Position numbers and translations under genes: made by a program. This document shows, in pieces, positions 17,559 to 25,803 of a stretch of DNA of 64,000 nucleotides (the first letter of the stretch is position 1; the number at the start of each line of letters is the position of its first letter). The notes beneath the pieces are model-generated. The model saw nothing but the letters and a program-made list of their open reading frames with translations, was not told the DNA's origin and ran no database searches. The stretch spans positions 124,001 through 188,000 of the forward strand of contig NZ_REFH01000007.1 in NCBI RefSeq assembly GCF_003688495.1, in the 5' to 3' direction. The DNA is from Flavobacterium weaverense (GTDB taxonomy: Bacteria > Bacteroidota > Bacteroidia > Flavobacteriales > Flavobacteriaceae).

Positions 17559-17652
17559 TTCCAAACCCAAAATTCCAATTTCCAATTAATAAATTAAATC
17601 ATTGCTGAGTCTAATTTTTGGAATTTGGAATTTTAGAATTTGGAAATTCTTT
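17559..17652. repeat. Inverted repeat of CCAAATTCCAA-type units between rpsB and tsf
   Basis: The rpsB-tsf gap holds AAATTCCAAACCCAAAATTC then CAATTTCCAA on one side and TTTTTGGAATTTGGAATTTT then GAATTTGGAAATTC on the other, two clusters of short units in opposite orientation separated by about 45 AT-rich bases. On the mRNA they could form a long imperfect stem. The units resemble dispersed Flavobacterium repeats I recall but cannot check here. Confidence 0.55.
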
Positions 17653-17657
17653 TTGTT

Positions 17658-18473
17658 TTATTCTTCAGTTGCAGTTGGAGCAGCAGCTTCAACAGCAGGA
17701 GTAGCTTCAGCAACTGTAGCAGCCTCTACCGTTTCAGCGGCAGGAGCAGCAACTTCTGGAGTAGCTTCACCTTCTTTATCAGAACCTCTATCAGAAAGTC
17801 CTTCAGTGATAGCAGCTGTAACTAAAGTTAAAATTTTGTCAATTGATTTAGAAGCATCATCATTTGCAGGAATCACATACTCTACTTCACGTGGATCAGA
17901 GTTAGTATCAACCATTGCAAAAACTGGAATGTTTAATTTTTGAGCTTCTTTTATTGCGATATGTTCCGCTTTAATATCAACTACGAACAAAGCAGCTGGT
18001 AGTCTAGACATGTCAGCGATTGAACCTAAGTTTTTCTCTAATTTAGCACGAAGACGATCAACTTGTAAACGCTCTTTCTTAGAAAGTGTCATGAACGTAC
18101 CATCTTTCTTCATTTTATCAATAGTAGCCATTTTTTTAACAGCTTTACGGATAGTTACGAAGTTAGTTAGCATTCCACCAGGCCATCTTTCAGTGATGTA
18201 AGGCATGTTTGCAGCTTTTGCTTTTTCAGCAACGATGTCTTTTGCTTGTTTTTTGGTAGCAACAAATAATATTTTTCTACCTGATGCAGCGATTTTTTTC
18301 AAAGCTTCATTAGCTTCTTCAATTTTAGCTGCAGTTTTATATAGATTGATAATGTGAATACCATTACGTTCCATATAGATGTAAGGAGCCATGTTTGGAT
18401 CCCATTTTCTAGTCATGTGTCCAAAGTGAACACCTGCTTCTAGTAAGTCTTTAACTTCTATTTTGTTTGCCAT
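17658..18473 (-). CDS. rpsB: 30S ribosomal protein S2
   Basis: 271 residues. The core (about 1-225) has the S2 signatures VKDLLEAGVHFGHMTRKWDP, NGIHIINLYKT, WPGGMLTNF and IPVFAMVDTNSDP. The last about 40 residues are a low-complexity Ala/Glu/Pro/Val tail (for example TPEVAAPAAETVEAATVAEA), longer than in E. coli and common in Bacteroidota. A structured leader lies just upstream. Forms a unit with tsf, the classical pairing. Confidence 0.98.
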   Translation of the reverse strand: MANKIEVKDLLEAGVHFGHMTRKWDPNMAPYIYMERNGIHIINLYKTAAKIEEANEALKKIAASGRKILFVATKKQAKDIVAEKAKAANMPYITERWPGGMLTNFVTIRKAVKKMATIDKMKKDGTFMTLSKKERLQVDRLRAKLEKNLGSIADMSRLPAALFVVDIKAEHIAIKEAQKLNIPVFAMVDTNSDPREVEYVIPANDDASKSIDKILTLVTAAITEGLSDRGSDKEGEATPEVAAPAAETVEAATVAEATPAVEAAAPTATEE

Positions 18474-18504
18474 TTTTGTTCTAGTTTACGTTCTGTTGAT
18501 TAGC

Positions 18505-18571
18505 AATGTGTAAATGGCGGTTTCCCGGCTTTATACATTTAGATGCTAAACTATTTCCTACCTCGATAGGA
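18505..18571 (-). promoter_or_regulatory. Structured rpsB leader (candidate S2-binding RNA)
   Basis: On the minus strand, a small hairpin TCCTA/TAGGA (18571-18556) is followed by a long one: AATGTATAAA (18539-18530) pairs with TTTACACATT (18514-18505), one A-C mismatch, continuing through GCCGG and CCGCC, one C-C mismatch, to a GAAA tetraloop. It lies about 30 bases before the rpsB ATG. Autoregulation by S2 through the leader is known in other bacteria; here it is inferred from structure and place only. Confidence 0.5.
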
Positions 18572-18648
18572 GAGCAACAACAACTGTGTTTTTTAATTTC
18601 AATAAATAATTGATGATGTCTTGTCCTATTTGAACAACACGGGTAATA

Positions 18649-19035
18649 TTAACGTTTAGAGAATTGGAATCTCTTACGAGCTTTCTTCTGACCGAATTTC
18701 TTACGTTCAACCATTCTTGGATCTCTTGTTAATAAACCTTGTGGTTTCAATACAGCTCTGTTTTCAGCGTTCACTTCACACATAACACGTGCTAATGCCA
18801 TTCTTACAGCTTCTGCTTGACCAGTTGAACCACCTCCGTAAACGTTTACTTTAACGTCAAAGTTAGTTACATTTTCTGTCATAGACATTGGTTGTAATAC
18901 TTTGTACTGTAAAGTTGCAGTTGGGAAATAAGTTTCGAATGCTTTTTTATTTACAGTGATTACTCCTGTTCCTTCCGAAACATAAACACGTGCAACAGCG
19001 GTTTTTCTTCTACCGATTTTGTGAATAACTCCCAT
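18649..19035 (-). CDS. rpsI: 30S ribosomal protein S9
   Basis: 128 residues. Starts with the family signature HKIGRRKTAVARVYVSEGTG and ends in the basic tail KKARKRFQFSKR; the C-terminal Ser-Lys-Arg reaches toward P-site tRNA in ribosome structures. Its ATG overlaps the rplM stop by one base (TAATG), indicating translational coupling with L13. Confidence 0.98.
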   Translation of the reverse strand: MGVIHKIGRRKTAVARVYVSEGTGVITVNKKAFETYFPTATLQYKVLQPMSMTENVTNFDVKVNVYGGGSTGQAEAVRMALARVMCEVNAENRAVLKPQGLLTRDPRMVERKKFGQKKARKRFQFSKR

Positions 19036-19490
19036 TACTTAAGATCGTTAAGGTTAACTGTTCTCGGTTTTTGTGCACCTTGTTTGTGCTCAGAACCTAC
19101 AACAACATTTAAATTTCTGAAAAGTTCAGCTCCTAATTTGTTTTTAGGTAACATTCCTTTTACCGCTCTTTCTACTAGTAATGCAGGGTTTTTTGATTGC
19201 AATACTTTAGCAGTTAAAGTTCTTTGTCCTCCTGGATAACCTGTGTGACGAATGTAAGTCTTCTCGTCCATTTTGTTTCCTGTAAGGTTGATTTTTTCTG
19301 AGTTGATAACAATTACGTTATCTCCACAGTCAACATGTGGTGTATAACTTGCTTTGTATTTACCTCTAAGGATCATTGCGATCTTTGAAGCCATACGTCC
19401 TAAGTTATGCCCATCAGCATCAACAACGATCCACTCTTTTGTAACAGTGGCTTTGCTTGCTGATTGTGTCTTGTAGCTTAATGCGTCCAT
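19035..19490 (-). CDS. rplM: 50S ribosomal protein L13
   Basis: 151 residues, standard length. Signatures include EWIVVDADGHNLGRMASKIA, YTPHVDCGDNVIVINSEKI, YIRHTGYPGG and the C-terminal EHKQGAQKPRTVNL. First gene of rplM-rpsI, with its own promoter and a short 5' hairpin. rpsB follows after a 175-base structured gap and may be read from the same transcript. Confidence 0.98.
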   Translation of the reverse strand: MDALSYKTQSASKATVTKEWIVVDADGHNLGRMASKIAMILRGKYKASYTPHVDCGDNVIVINSEKINLTGNKMDEKTYIRHTGYPGGQRTLTAKVLQSKNPALLVERAVKGMLPKNKLGAELFRNLNVVVGSEHKQGAQKPRTVNLNDLK

Positions 19491-19516
19491 AATATTATTT
19501 TAATTAAACATTCCAT

Positions 19517-19540
19517 CCCCATAAAGGGGTTGCAAAAGTA
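19517..19540 (-). promoter_or_regulatory. rplM promoter and 5'-terminal hairpin
   Basis: TACTTTTG (19540-19533, minus) fits the -7 consensus. Transcription would begin just at CCCC-TTTAT-GGGG (19529-19517), a 4-base GC stem without a T tract. It sits where an L13 leader would be expected; no known structure could be confirmed by eye. Confidence 0.6.
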
Positions 19541-19746
19541 CAATTAATTATTTTAAATGCAAATAGCTTAAAAGATTATTTTTAACTTGTTTTAGTGCTG
19601 ATTATCAAATGTATATTTAAATTTTGTTTCTGTAATCAAAATTATGATTTTCATTTCTGTTCAGTGGTGCTCGCAATTAATCTTTGTTTTTTTTGTTTTC
19701 TTGAATTTTTCACAATTTTATGTGACAAATTCGATATTTTAAAAGC

Positions 19747-19754
19747 TATTTTTG
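19747..19754 (+). promoter_or_regulatory. Promoter of the LacI-type regulator, -7 element
   Basis: TATTTTTG fits TAnnTTTG; the downstream bases TCAGT are the same as at the deoC promoter (62901-62913). The leader to the ATG is about 72 bases. Confidence 0.55.
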
Positions 19755-19832
19755 TCAGTAATGGCACTATTATTCTAATTATCTCTATCTTGTGCCGCCT
19801 TACAACATATCAATTATAATAAATTTTTCTTT

Positions 19833-20858
19833 ATGAAAGCCAAAGCTACATTAAAACAGATTGCAAAAGAACTTAACGTGTCTGTTTCTACAGTCTCAAA
19901 AGCGCTTAATGACAGTCCAGAAATTAGTGAGTCGACCAAAGTGAAAATCAAGGAATACGCGAAGCTTAAAAACTACAAGCCAAACGTAATTGGTCTTAAT
20001 CTTAAAAATAGAAAAACTAAAACAATTGGTGTAATTATTCCTAACATTTTAAATTCATTTTTTGCTAAAGTTTTTAGTGGCATTGAAAAGGTAGCTGATG
20101 AAAAGGGATACAATGTAATTATGTGTATTTCGAATGAATCTCTAAAGAAAGAAACTCATACACTAGAAATGCTGAGCAATGGAACAATTGATGGATTTAT
20201 AGTATCGGTTTCTGAAGAAGCACAAAAGAAGCATGAATACGAACATTTTTCAACTATCATAAATGACGGTACTCCCATAGTAATGTTTGATAGAATTGCT
20301 GAAGGTGTTGATTGTGACAAAGTAATTGTGGATGATTTTGACTCCGCTTTAAATTCGACGCAACATTTAATAAATCTTGGTTGTAAAAATATTGCCTTAT
20401 TGTCTTCTATTGACAATTTGAGTGTTGGTAAATTAAGAGCTGCAGGATATTTGAAAGCTCTGGAAATTAATAATATCGCAGTTAATACTGATATTATTCT
20501 TCTAACTGATTCTGAAGAAGATTTAAATGACAAAATTGAAGTTATTTTGGATAAAAATACTGTTGATGGAATTTTTGCTTTAGAAGAAACTGATTCTGTG
20601 GCTGCATTGAAAATCGGTTTAAAGAAAGGATATAAAATCCCAGAAGACTTATCAGTAATAGGTTTTGCTGATGGTATATTAGCTTCAAGAAGGCTTTCGC
20701 CAAGATTAACCACGGTAAGCCAACACGGAATAGAAATAGGCGAAGTCGCAGCCAAATTGCTAATTGAAAGATTAGAATCAAAAGAGGAACATCTTCCTTA
20801 TGAAACGAAGGTCATCAAAACTAAATTGAAAGAAAGAGAATCTACAAGAAAATTATAA
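19833..20858 (+). CDS. LacI-family transcriptional regulator
   Basis: 341 residues. The N-terminal helix-turn-helix and hinge helix (TLKQIAKELNVSVSTVSKALNDSPEISESTKVKIKEYAKLKNYKPN) match the LacI/PurR DNA-binding domain. The rest is a periplasmic-binding-like sensor starting TIGVIIPNILNSFFAKVFSGI, with PIVMFDR, LSVIGFADG and LTTVSQHG in the usual places. No sugar-use gene is adjacent, so target genes and effector are unknown; in Bacteroidota such solo LacI proteins often act on distant loci. Ends at a strong terminator. Confidence 0.93.
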   Translation: MKAKATLKQIAKELNVSVSTVSKALNDSPEISESTKVKIKEYAKLKNYKPNVIGLNLKNRKTKTIGVIIPNILNSFFAKVFSGIEKVADEKGYNVIMCISNESLKKETHTLEMLSNGTIDGFIVSVSEEAQKKHEYEHFSTIINDGTPIVMFDRIAEGVDCDKVIVDDFDSALNSTQHLINLGCKNIALLSSIDNLSVGKLRAAGYLKALEINNIAVNTDIILLTDSEEDLNDKIEVILDKNTVDGIFALEETDSVAALKIGLKKGYKIPEDLSVIGFADGILASRRLSPRLTTVSQHGIEIGEVAAKLLIERLESKEEHLPYETKVIKTKLKERESTRKL

Positions 20859-20863
20859 AAAGC

Positions 20864-20898
20864 AAAAATCCATTCGCCGCGGCGAATGGATTTTTTTT
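20864..20898. terminator. Bidirectional terminator, LacI-type gene / polA side
   Basis: AAAAATCCATTCGCCGC and GGCGAATGGATTTTT form a perfect GC-cored stem with flanking A and T tracts between convergent genes. Confidence 0.92.
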
Positions 20899-20905
20899 GA
20901 ATTAT

Positions 20906-20973
20906 GGTTATTGCGAGGAACGTAGCAATCACACTAACAATGATTGAGAATGCGTCATTCATAGTAATGACTT
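20906..20973. repeat. Dispersed TTGCGAGGAACG-type repeat
   Basis: Contains ATTGCGAGGAACGTAGCAAT (20910-20929), in which ATTGC and GCAAT can pair, then CACACTAACAATGATTGAGA and a CATTCATAGTAATGA palindrome-like part. The ATTGCGAGGAACGAAGCAATC motif is a repeat I recall from many Bacteroidota and other genomes. Only one copy is in this window. Confidence 0.5.
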
Positions 20974-21007
20974 TCTGAACACTATCTACTGAAGACTGAC
21001 CACGGTT

Positions 21008-23851
21008 TTAATGCGCTTCCAGCCAGTTTTTTCCCATACCAATTTCGACGTCTAAAGGAACATCTAGTTTAAATGCATTTTCCATTTCGAATTTGATCAT
21101 CGGTTGAATTTTTTCTAATTCAGAGTTGTGAACGTCAAACACCAATTCATCATGTACTTGTAAAAGCATTTTTGATTTCCAATTCTCTTCACTTAACTTT
21201 TTGTGAATATTAATCATTGCAATTTTGATAATATCAGCGGCACTTCCTTGAATAGGTGCATTTACAGCATTTCGTTCAGCGCCACTTTTCACCATCATAT
21301 TAGCTGAATTGATGTCTTTTAAATAACGACGCCTTCCTAAAACTGTTTGCACATAACCATTCTCTCTGGCAAAATCAACTTGTTCTGCCATGTACGATTT
21401 TAACTTTGGATAAGTTGCATAATAAGCTTCGATCAAATCAGCACTTTCCTTTCGCGAAAGCGAAGTTTGATTAGAAAGCCCAAAAGCAGAAACACCATAT
21501 ATAATACCGAAGTTTACTGTTTTAGCATTACTTCTTTGCTCTTTACTAACTTCTTCTAGTGGAACATTAAAAACTTTTGCAGCCGTACTTTTATGAATGT
21601 CTTCATTATTTTTAAAGGCTAGAATCATATTTTCTTCTCCGGACAAAGCCGCAATGATGCGCAATTCAATTTGAGAATAATCGGCTGAAAGTATAGTGTA
21701 GTTTTTGTCTCTTGCAATAAAGGCTTTTCTGATTAAACGTCCTTTTTCTGTTCGAATAGGAATATTTTGTAAGTTAGGATTAGTAGAGCTTAAACGACCT
21801 GTAGCCGCAACTGTTTGCATGTAATCTGTGTGCACGCGACCCGTTATTTCATCGACTTGATTAGGTAAAGCGTCAATATACGTACTTTGCAGTTTTACCA
21901 TTTGGCGCCATTCTAGAATATCACGAACGATTTCATTATCGTTTGCTAGAAAACTTAACACTTCTTCGCCAGTCGCATATTGACCCGTTTTGGTTTTCTT
22001 TTGCTTTGTTCCACCAATCTTCATTTTGTCAAAAAGAACATCGCCTAATTGTTTTGGCGAAGCCAAGTTGAATGTTTCGCCAGCAGTTTCATATATTTTT
22101 TGTTCAAGTGCGTTACTTTCTTTAGCCATCTCATCAGACATTGCTGCTAGAAATGGAACATCAAGATTAATTCCCTCTAATTCCATTGCTGCCAAAACGG
22201 GAATCAGCGGAATTTCGATTTCGTCAAATAGCTTTTTGGTTTCGGCTTTATCTAAAATTGGACTAAAAACAGTTGAAAGTTGCAAAGTTACATCAGCATC
22301 TTCAGCAGCGTATTCTTTTACTTCCTCCAATGCTACTTCTCGCATCGATTTTTGATTTTTCCCTTTTTTTCCAATTAAATCTTCGATTGATTTTGGTGCA
22401 TATTTTAAATAAGTTTCACTTAAAATATCCATATTATGTCGCATATCGGGATTGATTAAGTAATGCGCAATCATTGTATCAAATAATTTTCCTTTAATTT
22501 GAATGCCATATTTTGTTAGCACTTTCAAATCATATTTTATATTCTGCCCTATTTTTTCAATACTTTCATTTTCAAAAAACGGTTTGAATTTATCTGCTAA
22601 AACTTGAGCTTCTTCTTGATTTTCTGGAAAAGGAATGTAAAATGCTTTTCCTTTCTCCCAAGAGAATGAAATTCCAACTAATTCAGCATGCAACGCGTTT
22701 AAACCAGTAGTTTCTGTATCAAAACAAACTGATGTTTGATTTTGTAAATTCTTGAGTAATAATTTAATTCCTAAATCTCCTTGAATTATTTGGTAAGAAT
22801 GCGTTGTATTTTCTAAAGTGTCATAAAATGAAGTTCTCGTTTCTGTAGTATTTTCATCGTCTGTAGCTGTTGCAAACATGTCAAATTGCTCTACATTTTT
22901 TACTGGATTTTTTTTATACAATCTAGGATCAGTGGTGTCATCACTTTTTACTACTTCTGTAACGGGAGCATTAAAAATTTTGTCGAACTGCGCTTGCATT
23001 TGTCTAAATTCTAATTCGTTGAATAACGCGTCAGTCTTTTCGATATCAGGAGTTGATAATTCGTAATCATTTTCATTAAAAACAACAGGACAGTCAATAA
23101 TGATCGTCGCTAAAGTTTTTGATAATATTCCTTTTTCTTTATTCGCTTCAATATTCTCTTTCATTTTTCCTTTTAGCTTATCTGTATTTGCTAAAAGATT
23201 TTCCATGGTGTCAAATTCTTTCAAGAATTTTTTAGCGGTGACTTCGCCCACACCTGGAAGGCCTGGAATGTTATCTGCTGCGTCGCCCATCATTCCAAGG
23301 AAATCAATTACCTGATCTGGTCTTTCAATTTCAAATTTTGCTAAAACTTCAGGAACACCCCATATTTCTATTCCGTTACCCATTCGAGCCGGTTTGTACA
23401 TGAATATATTTTCAGATACTAATTGAGCAAAATCTTTATCAGGCGTTACCATAAAGACTTTATAATTTTCCTTTTCAGCTTGTTTTGCTATAGTTCCTAT
23501 TAAATCATCTGCTTCAAATCCAGCAACTTCAATGATAGGAATATGCATTGCCTTCAATAAATCCTGTATGTATGGAATGGCAATTTTTATTGCTTCGGGA
23601 GTAGCGTCTCGATGCGCTTTGTACTCAGGGAATATTTCATTTCTAAGTTGGCTTCCTCCTTTATCAAACGCAACTGCTAAATGGTCTGGCTTTTCTCTTT
23701 TAATAACGTCCATTAATGAATTCATAAATCCCATAATGGCCGAGGTGTCCATTCCTTTAGAATTAATACGTGGATTTTTTATAAAAGCATAATATCCTCT
23801 AAAAATTAAGGCGTAAGCATCAAGTAAGAATAAGCGTTTTTGCTGTGACAT
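21008..23851 (-). CDS. polA: DNA polymerase I
   Basis: 947 residues with all three domains. The 5' nuclease domain (1-300) has LFLLDAYALIFRGYYAF and AGFEADDLIGT. The 3'-5' exonuclease domain (about 350-540) keeps the ExoI motif CFDTETTGL and the later YAAEDADVTLQL, so proofreading residues appear intact, unlike in Taq polymerase. The polymerase domain has motif A ILSADYSQIELR, the O helix RSNAKTVNFGIIYGVSAFGL and motif C LQVHDELVFDV. A variable linker around 300-345 separates nuclease and exonuclease. Monocistronic, with a -7 element 22 bases before the ATG. Confidence 0.98.
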   Translation of the reverse strand: MSQQKRLFLLDAYALIFRGYYAFIKNPRINSKGMDTSAIMGFMNSLMDVIKREKPDHLAVAFDKGGSQLRNEIFPEYKAHRDATPEAIKIAIPYIQDLLKAMHIPIIEVAGFEADDLIGTIAKQAEKENYKVFMVTPDKDFAQLVSENIFMYKPARMGNGIEIWGVPEVLAKFEIERPDQVIDFLGMMGDAADNIPGLPGVGEVTAKKFLKEFDTMENLLANTDKLKGKMKENIEANKEKGILSKTLATIIIDCPVVFNENDYELSTPDIEKTDALFNELEFRQMQAQFDKIFNAPVTEVVKSDDTTDPRLYKKNPVKNVEQFDMFATATDDENTTETRTSFYDTLENTTHSYQIIQGDLGIKLLLKNLQNQTSVCFDTETTGLNALHAELVGISFSWEKGKAFYIPFPENQEEAQVLADKFKPFFENESIEKIGQNIKYDLKVLTKYGIQIKGKLFDTMIAHYLINPDMRHNMDILSETYLKYAPKSIEDLIGKKGKNQKSMREVALEEVKEYAAEDADVTLQLSTVFSPILDKAETKKLFDEIEIPLIPVLAAMELEGINLDVPFLAAMSDEMAKESNALEQKIYETAGETFNLASPKQLGDVLFDKMKIGGTKQKKTKTGQYATGEEVLSFLANDNEIVRDILEWRQMVKLQSTYIDALPNQVDEITGRVHTDYMQTVAATGRLSSTNPNLQNIPIRTEKGRLIRKAFIARDKNYTILSADYSQIELRIIAALSGEENMILAFKNNEDIHKSTAAKVFNVPLEEVSKEQRSNAKTVNFGIIYGVSAFGLSNQTSLSRKESADLIEAYYATYPKLKSYMAEQVDFARENGYVQTVLGRRRYLKDINSANMMVKSGAERNAVNAPIQGSAADIIKIAMINIHKKLSEENWKSKMLLQVHDELVFDVHNSELEKIQPMIKFEMENAFKLDVPLDVEIGMGKNWLEAH

Positions 23852-24186
23852 GAGTATTATTTTGTATGAATTTCAAAAGTACAAAATTGCTGAGATAAAG
23901 AATAGGGCGGTTGCTTTATTTATGAAAAATCCTTTAGTGCAAATTTGTTTTATTCTAAATTATAGCTTTCAACAAAATAACGTGATCGTAGTTTTACTTT
24001 TAAAAGTTTGTTTAACCTTCAACTCTTAGTTGTTTTGATATTTTGCTCTCTAAATGGCTTTAAGCCAAAGATTTTGATTTCAAACTGTAGGAAGGTTTAT
24101 ATAAAAGGTTACCATTAGTTAAATTTAGATTAATAAAAAGGGATAGTATTTTCTTAATTTGTTATTTTGTCGAAAATTTATTTACA
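23852..24186. other. Divergent intergenic region polA / phosphoesterase
   Basis: 335 AT-rich bases. Contains the polA promoter at the left edge and a short perfect hairpin TGGCTTTAAGCCA at 24055-24067. No gene, RNA or further clear repeat is visible. Confidence 0.6.
23874..23881 (-). promoter_or_regulatory. polA promoter, -7 element
   Basis: TACTTTTG on the minus strand, an exact TAnnTTTG match, 22 bases before the polA ATG. Confidence 0.6.
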
Positions 24187-25422
24187 ATGATCTTTCGCTT
24201 TATATTTCTTTTTTTAATTCTTTTCATTGTTGAGCTTTATGCTTTTCAGGTTTTAAAGACGCTTATAAAATCCAGACCTGTACTTTTTATAATTGAAGGT
24301 CTTAGTTTGCTGTTTTTGGTTTATATCGCTTATTCATTAATGCAATTTGATAGAAGCGTTGGTCAAACTCATAAAACAATGTTTACTATGGCGTTGTTAT
24401 TAATCGTTTATGTTCCAAAATTAATTTTAACCTTAGTTTTAATAGGAGAAGATATATTTAGATTAGGTGCTGGAGCCGTCAACTATTTTGCTAATTATGA
24501 TAAAGGCGCTGAATTTTTAAACTCAAGAAGAAAGTTTGTTAGTCAAGTAGGTTTAGGAATAGCTGCAGTTCCTTTTTTATCTTTGATATATGGAATAACT
24601 GTTGGTAAATACAACTACAAAGTAATTAAGCAGCGCATTTTCTTTCCAGATTTACCTGCGGGTTTTGATGGTTTTACAATTACTCATATTTCAGATGTTC
24701 ATAGTGGAAGTTTTGACAATGCCGAAAAAATTAATTATGCAATTGATTTAGTAAACGAACAAAATTCTGACATGATTTTGTTTACAGGAGATATTGTTAA
24801 TACGCACGCTAACGAAATGCATCCCTGGATTGAGACATTTAACAAAATTAAAAAACATGAATATGGTAAGTATTCCGTCTTAGGAAACCATGATTACGGT
24901 GAATATGTTACTTGGCCATCAGAGAAAGATAAGGACAATAATTTTAATGCTATTAAAAGTTTGTATGGAGAAATAGGTTTTAATTTATTGCTTAACGAAC
25001 ATACTTTTATTCAGAAGGGCGATGATAAAATTGCCTTAGTAGGAGTAGAGAACTGGGGACATAATTTCAAACAAGCTGGTGATTTAAATAAGGCTGCAGG
25101 CCAATTAAAAAAAGAGGATTTCAAAGTATTGATGAGTCACGACCCGTCTCACTGGGAGCACGTTGTACAAAACGATGAAAAGCATTATCAATTAACGCTA
25201 TCTGGACATACGCACGGAATGCAATTTGGGATTGAAATCCCAGGATATTTTAAATGGAGTTTAGCACAATACGTGTACAAGCAGTGGGCTGGACTTTATG
25301 AGAATATGGGAAGATATGTATATGTAAACAGAGGTTTTGGTTTTCATGCTTATCCAGGGAGAGTTGGTATTATGCCAGAAATCACAGTAATCGAACTAAA
25401 AAAGGGTGATAAAGTAGCTTAA
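24187..25422 (+). CDS. Membrane metallophosphoesterase (YkuE/YaeI-like)
   Basis: 411 residues. Three hydrophobic helices lie at about 1-22, 32-52 and 67-88. They are followed by Ser113-Arg-Arg-Lys-Phe-Val and a fourth hydrophobic stretch (GLGIAAVPFLSLIYG), which together look like a twin-arginine signal anchor. The calcineurin-like domain (about 160-400) has all metal motifs: Asp170-Val-His172, GD (201-202), GNHD (233-236), MSHDPSHW and GHTHGMQFG. Related enzymes are cell-surface phosphatases or lipid phosphoesterases. I infer that the catalytic domain faces the periplasm. Substrate unknown. Stands alone before a thioredoxin-like gene that has its own promoter. Confidence 0.88.
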   Translation: MIFRFIFLFLILFIVELYAFQVLKTLIKSRPVLFIIEGLSLLFLVYIAYSLMQFDRSVGQTHKTMFTMALLLIVYVPKLILTLVLIGEDIFRLGAGAVNYFANYDKGAEFLNSRRKFVSQVGLGIAAVPFLSLIYGITVGKYNYKVIKQRIFFPDLPAGFDGFTITHISDVHSGSFDNAEKINYAIDLVNEQNSDMILFTGDIVNTHANEMHPWIETFNKIKKHEYGKYSVLGNHDYGEYVTWPSEKDKDNNFNAIKSLYGEIGFNLLLNEHTFIQKGDDKIALVGVENWGHNFKQAGDLNKAAGQLKKEDFKVLMSHDPSHWEHVVQNDEKHYQLTLSGHTHGMQFGIEIPGYFKWSLAQYVYKQWAGLYENMGRYVYVNRGFGFHAYPGRVGIMPEITVIELKKGDKVA

Positions 25423-25436
25423 TAAGTTAAAAATGC

Positions 25437-25444
25437 TACATTTG
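25437..25444 (+). promoter_or_regulatory. Promoter of the thioredoxin-like gene, -7 element
   Basis: TACATTTG, exact TAnnTTTG, about 54 bases before the ATG at 25499. Confidence 0.55.
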
Positions 25445-25498
25445 TAAAATAAATAGCTCTGTTTAGTGTATTTTTTTAAAAATTAAATTCTTAGTTTT

Positions 25499-25795
25499 AT
25501 GTCAAAATTTGGAGAACTTATAAATACTCAATTACCAGTGTTAATTGACTTTTACACAGAGTGGAACGAACCCTCAGTTTCTATGCATCCTGTCATTAGA
25601 GATGTAGCAGCTGCTCTTGGAGATAAAGCTAAAGTTATAAAAATTGATGTTGATAAAAATCAAGAATTAGCAGAGGCTCTGCGAATCAAAGGTTTGCCAA
25701 CCTTAATGATTTATAAAGCAGGAGAGATGATTTGGAGACAATCAGGTGAATTAGATGCTAATACATTGATTGGAATTGTTCAAGAACAATTATAA
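25499..25795 (+). CDS. Thioredoxin-fold protein lacking the CxxC motif
   Basis: 98 residues with a clear thioredoxin pattern: VLIDFYTEW, KVIKIDVDKNQELAEALRIK, the cis-Pro67 in GLPTLMIYK, and GELDANTLIGIV. At the active site, where WCGPC is expected, it reads Trp22-Asn23-Glu24-Pro25-Ser26. Both cysteines are gone, and the protein has none elsewhere. It therefore cannot do dithiol exchange; a chaperone-like or binding role is possible. Its stop lies 8 bases from that of the convergent deacetylase gene. Confidence 0.88.
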   Translation: MSKFGELINTQLPVLIDFYTEWNEPSVSMHPVIRDVAAALGDKAKVIKIDVDKNQELAEALRIKGLPTLMIYKAGEMIWRQSGELDANTLIGIVQEQL

Positions 25796-25803
25796 ATTTT
25801 ATT

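Larger units (their letters stand above)
19491..19832. other. Divergent intergenic region rplM / LacI-type regulator
   Basis: 342 bases without a gene. The left part holds the rplM promoter and 5' hairpin on the minus strand. The right part holds a plus-strand -7 element at 19747-19754 and a GGCAC...GTGCC inverted repeat before the regulator gene. The middle is AT-rich, with only an unconvincing Cys/Phe-rich 74-codon frame. Confidence 0.7.

Noticed and set aside
19595..19819. 74-codon frame rich in Cys and Phe in the rplM-LacI gap
   Set aside because: Composition of AT-rich non-coding sequence; it contains the -7 element of the next gene.
20156..20755. 199-codon open frame antisense to the LacI-type gene
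   Set aside because: It lies wholly opposite a well-supported gene, has biased Ser/Ile composition and no recognisable domain.
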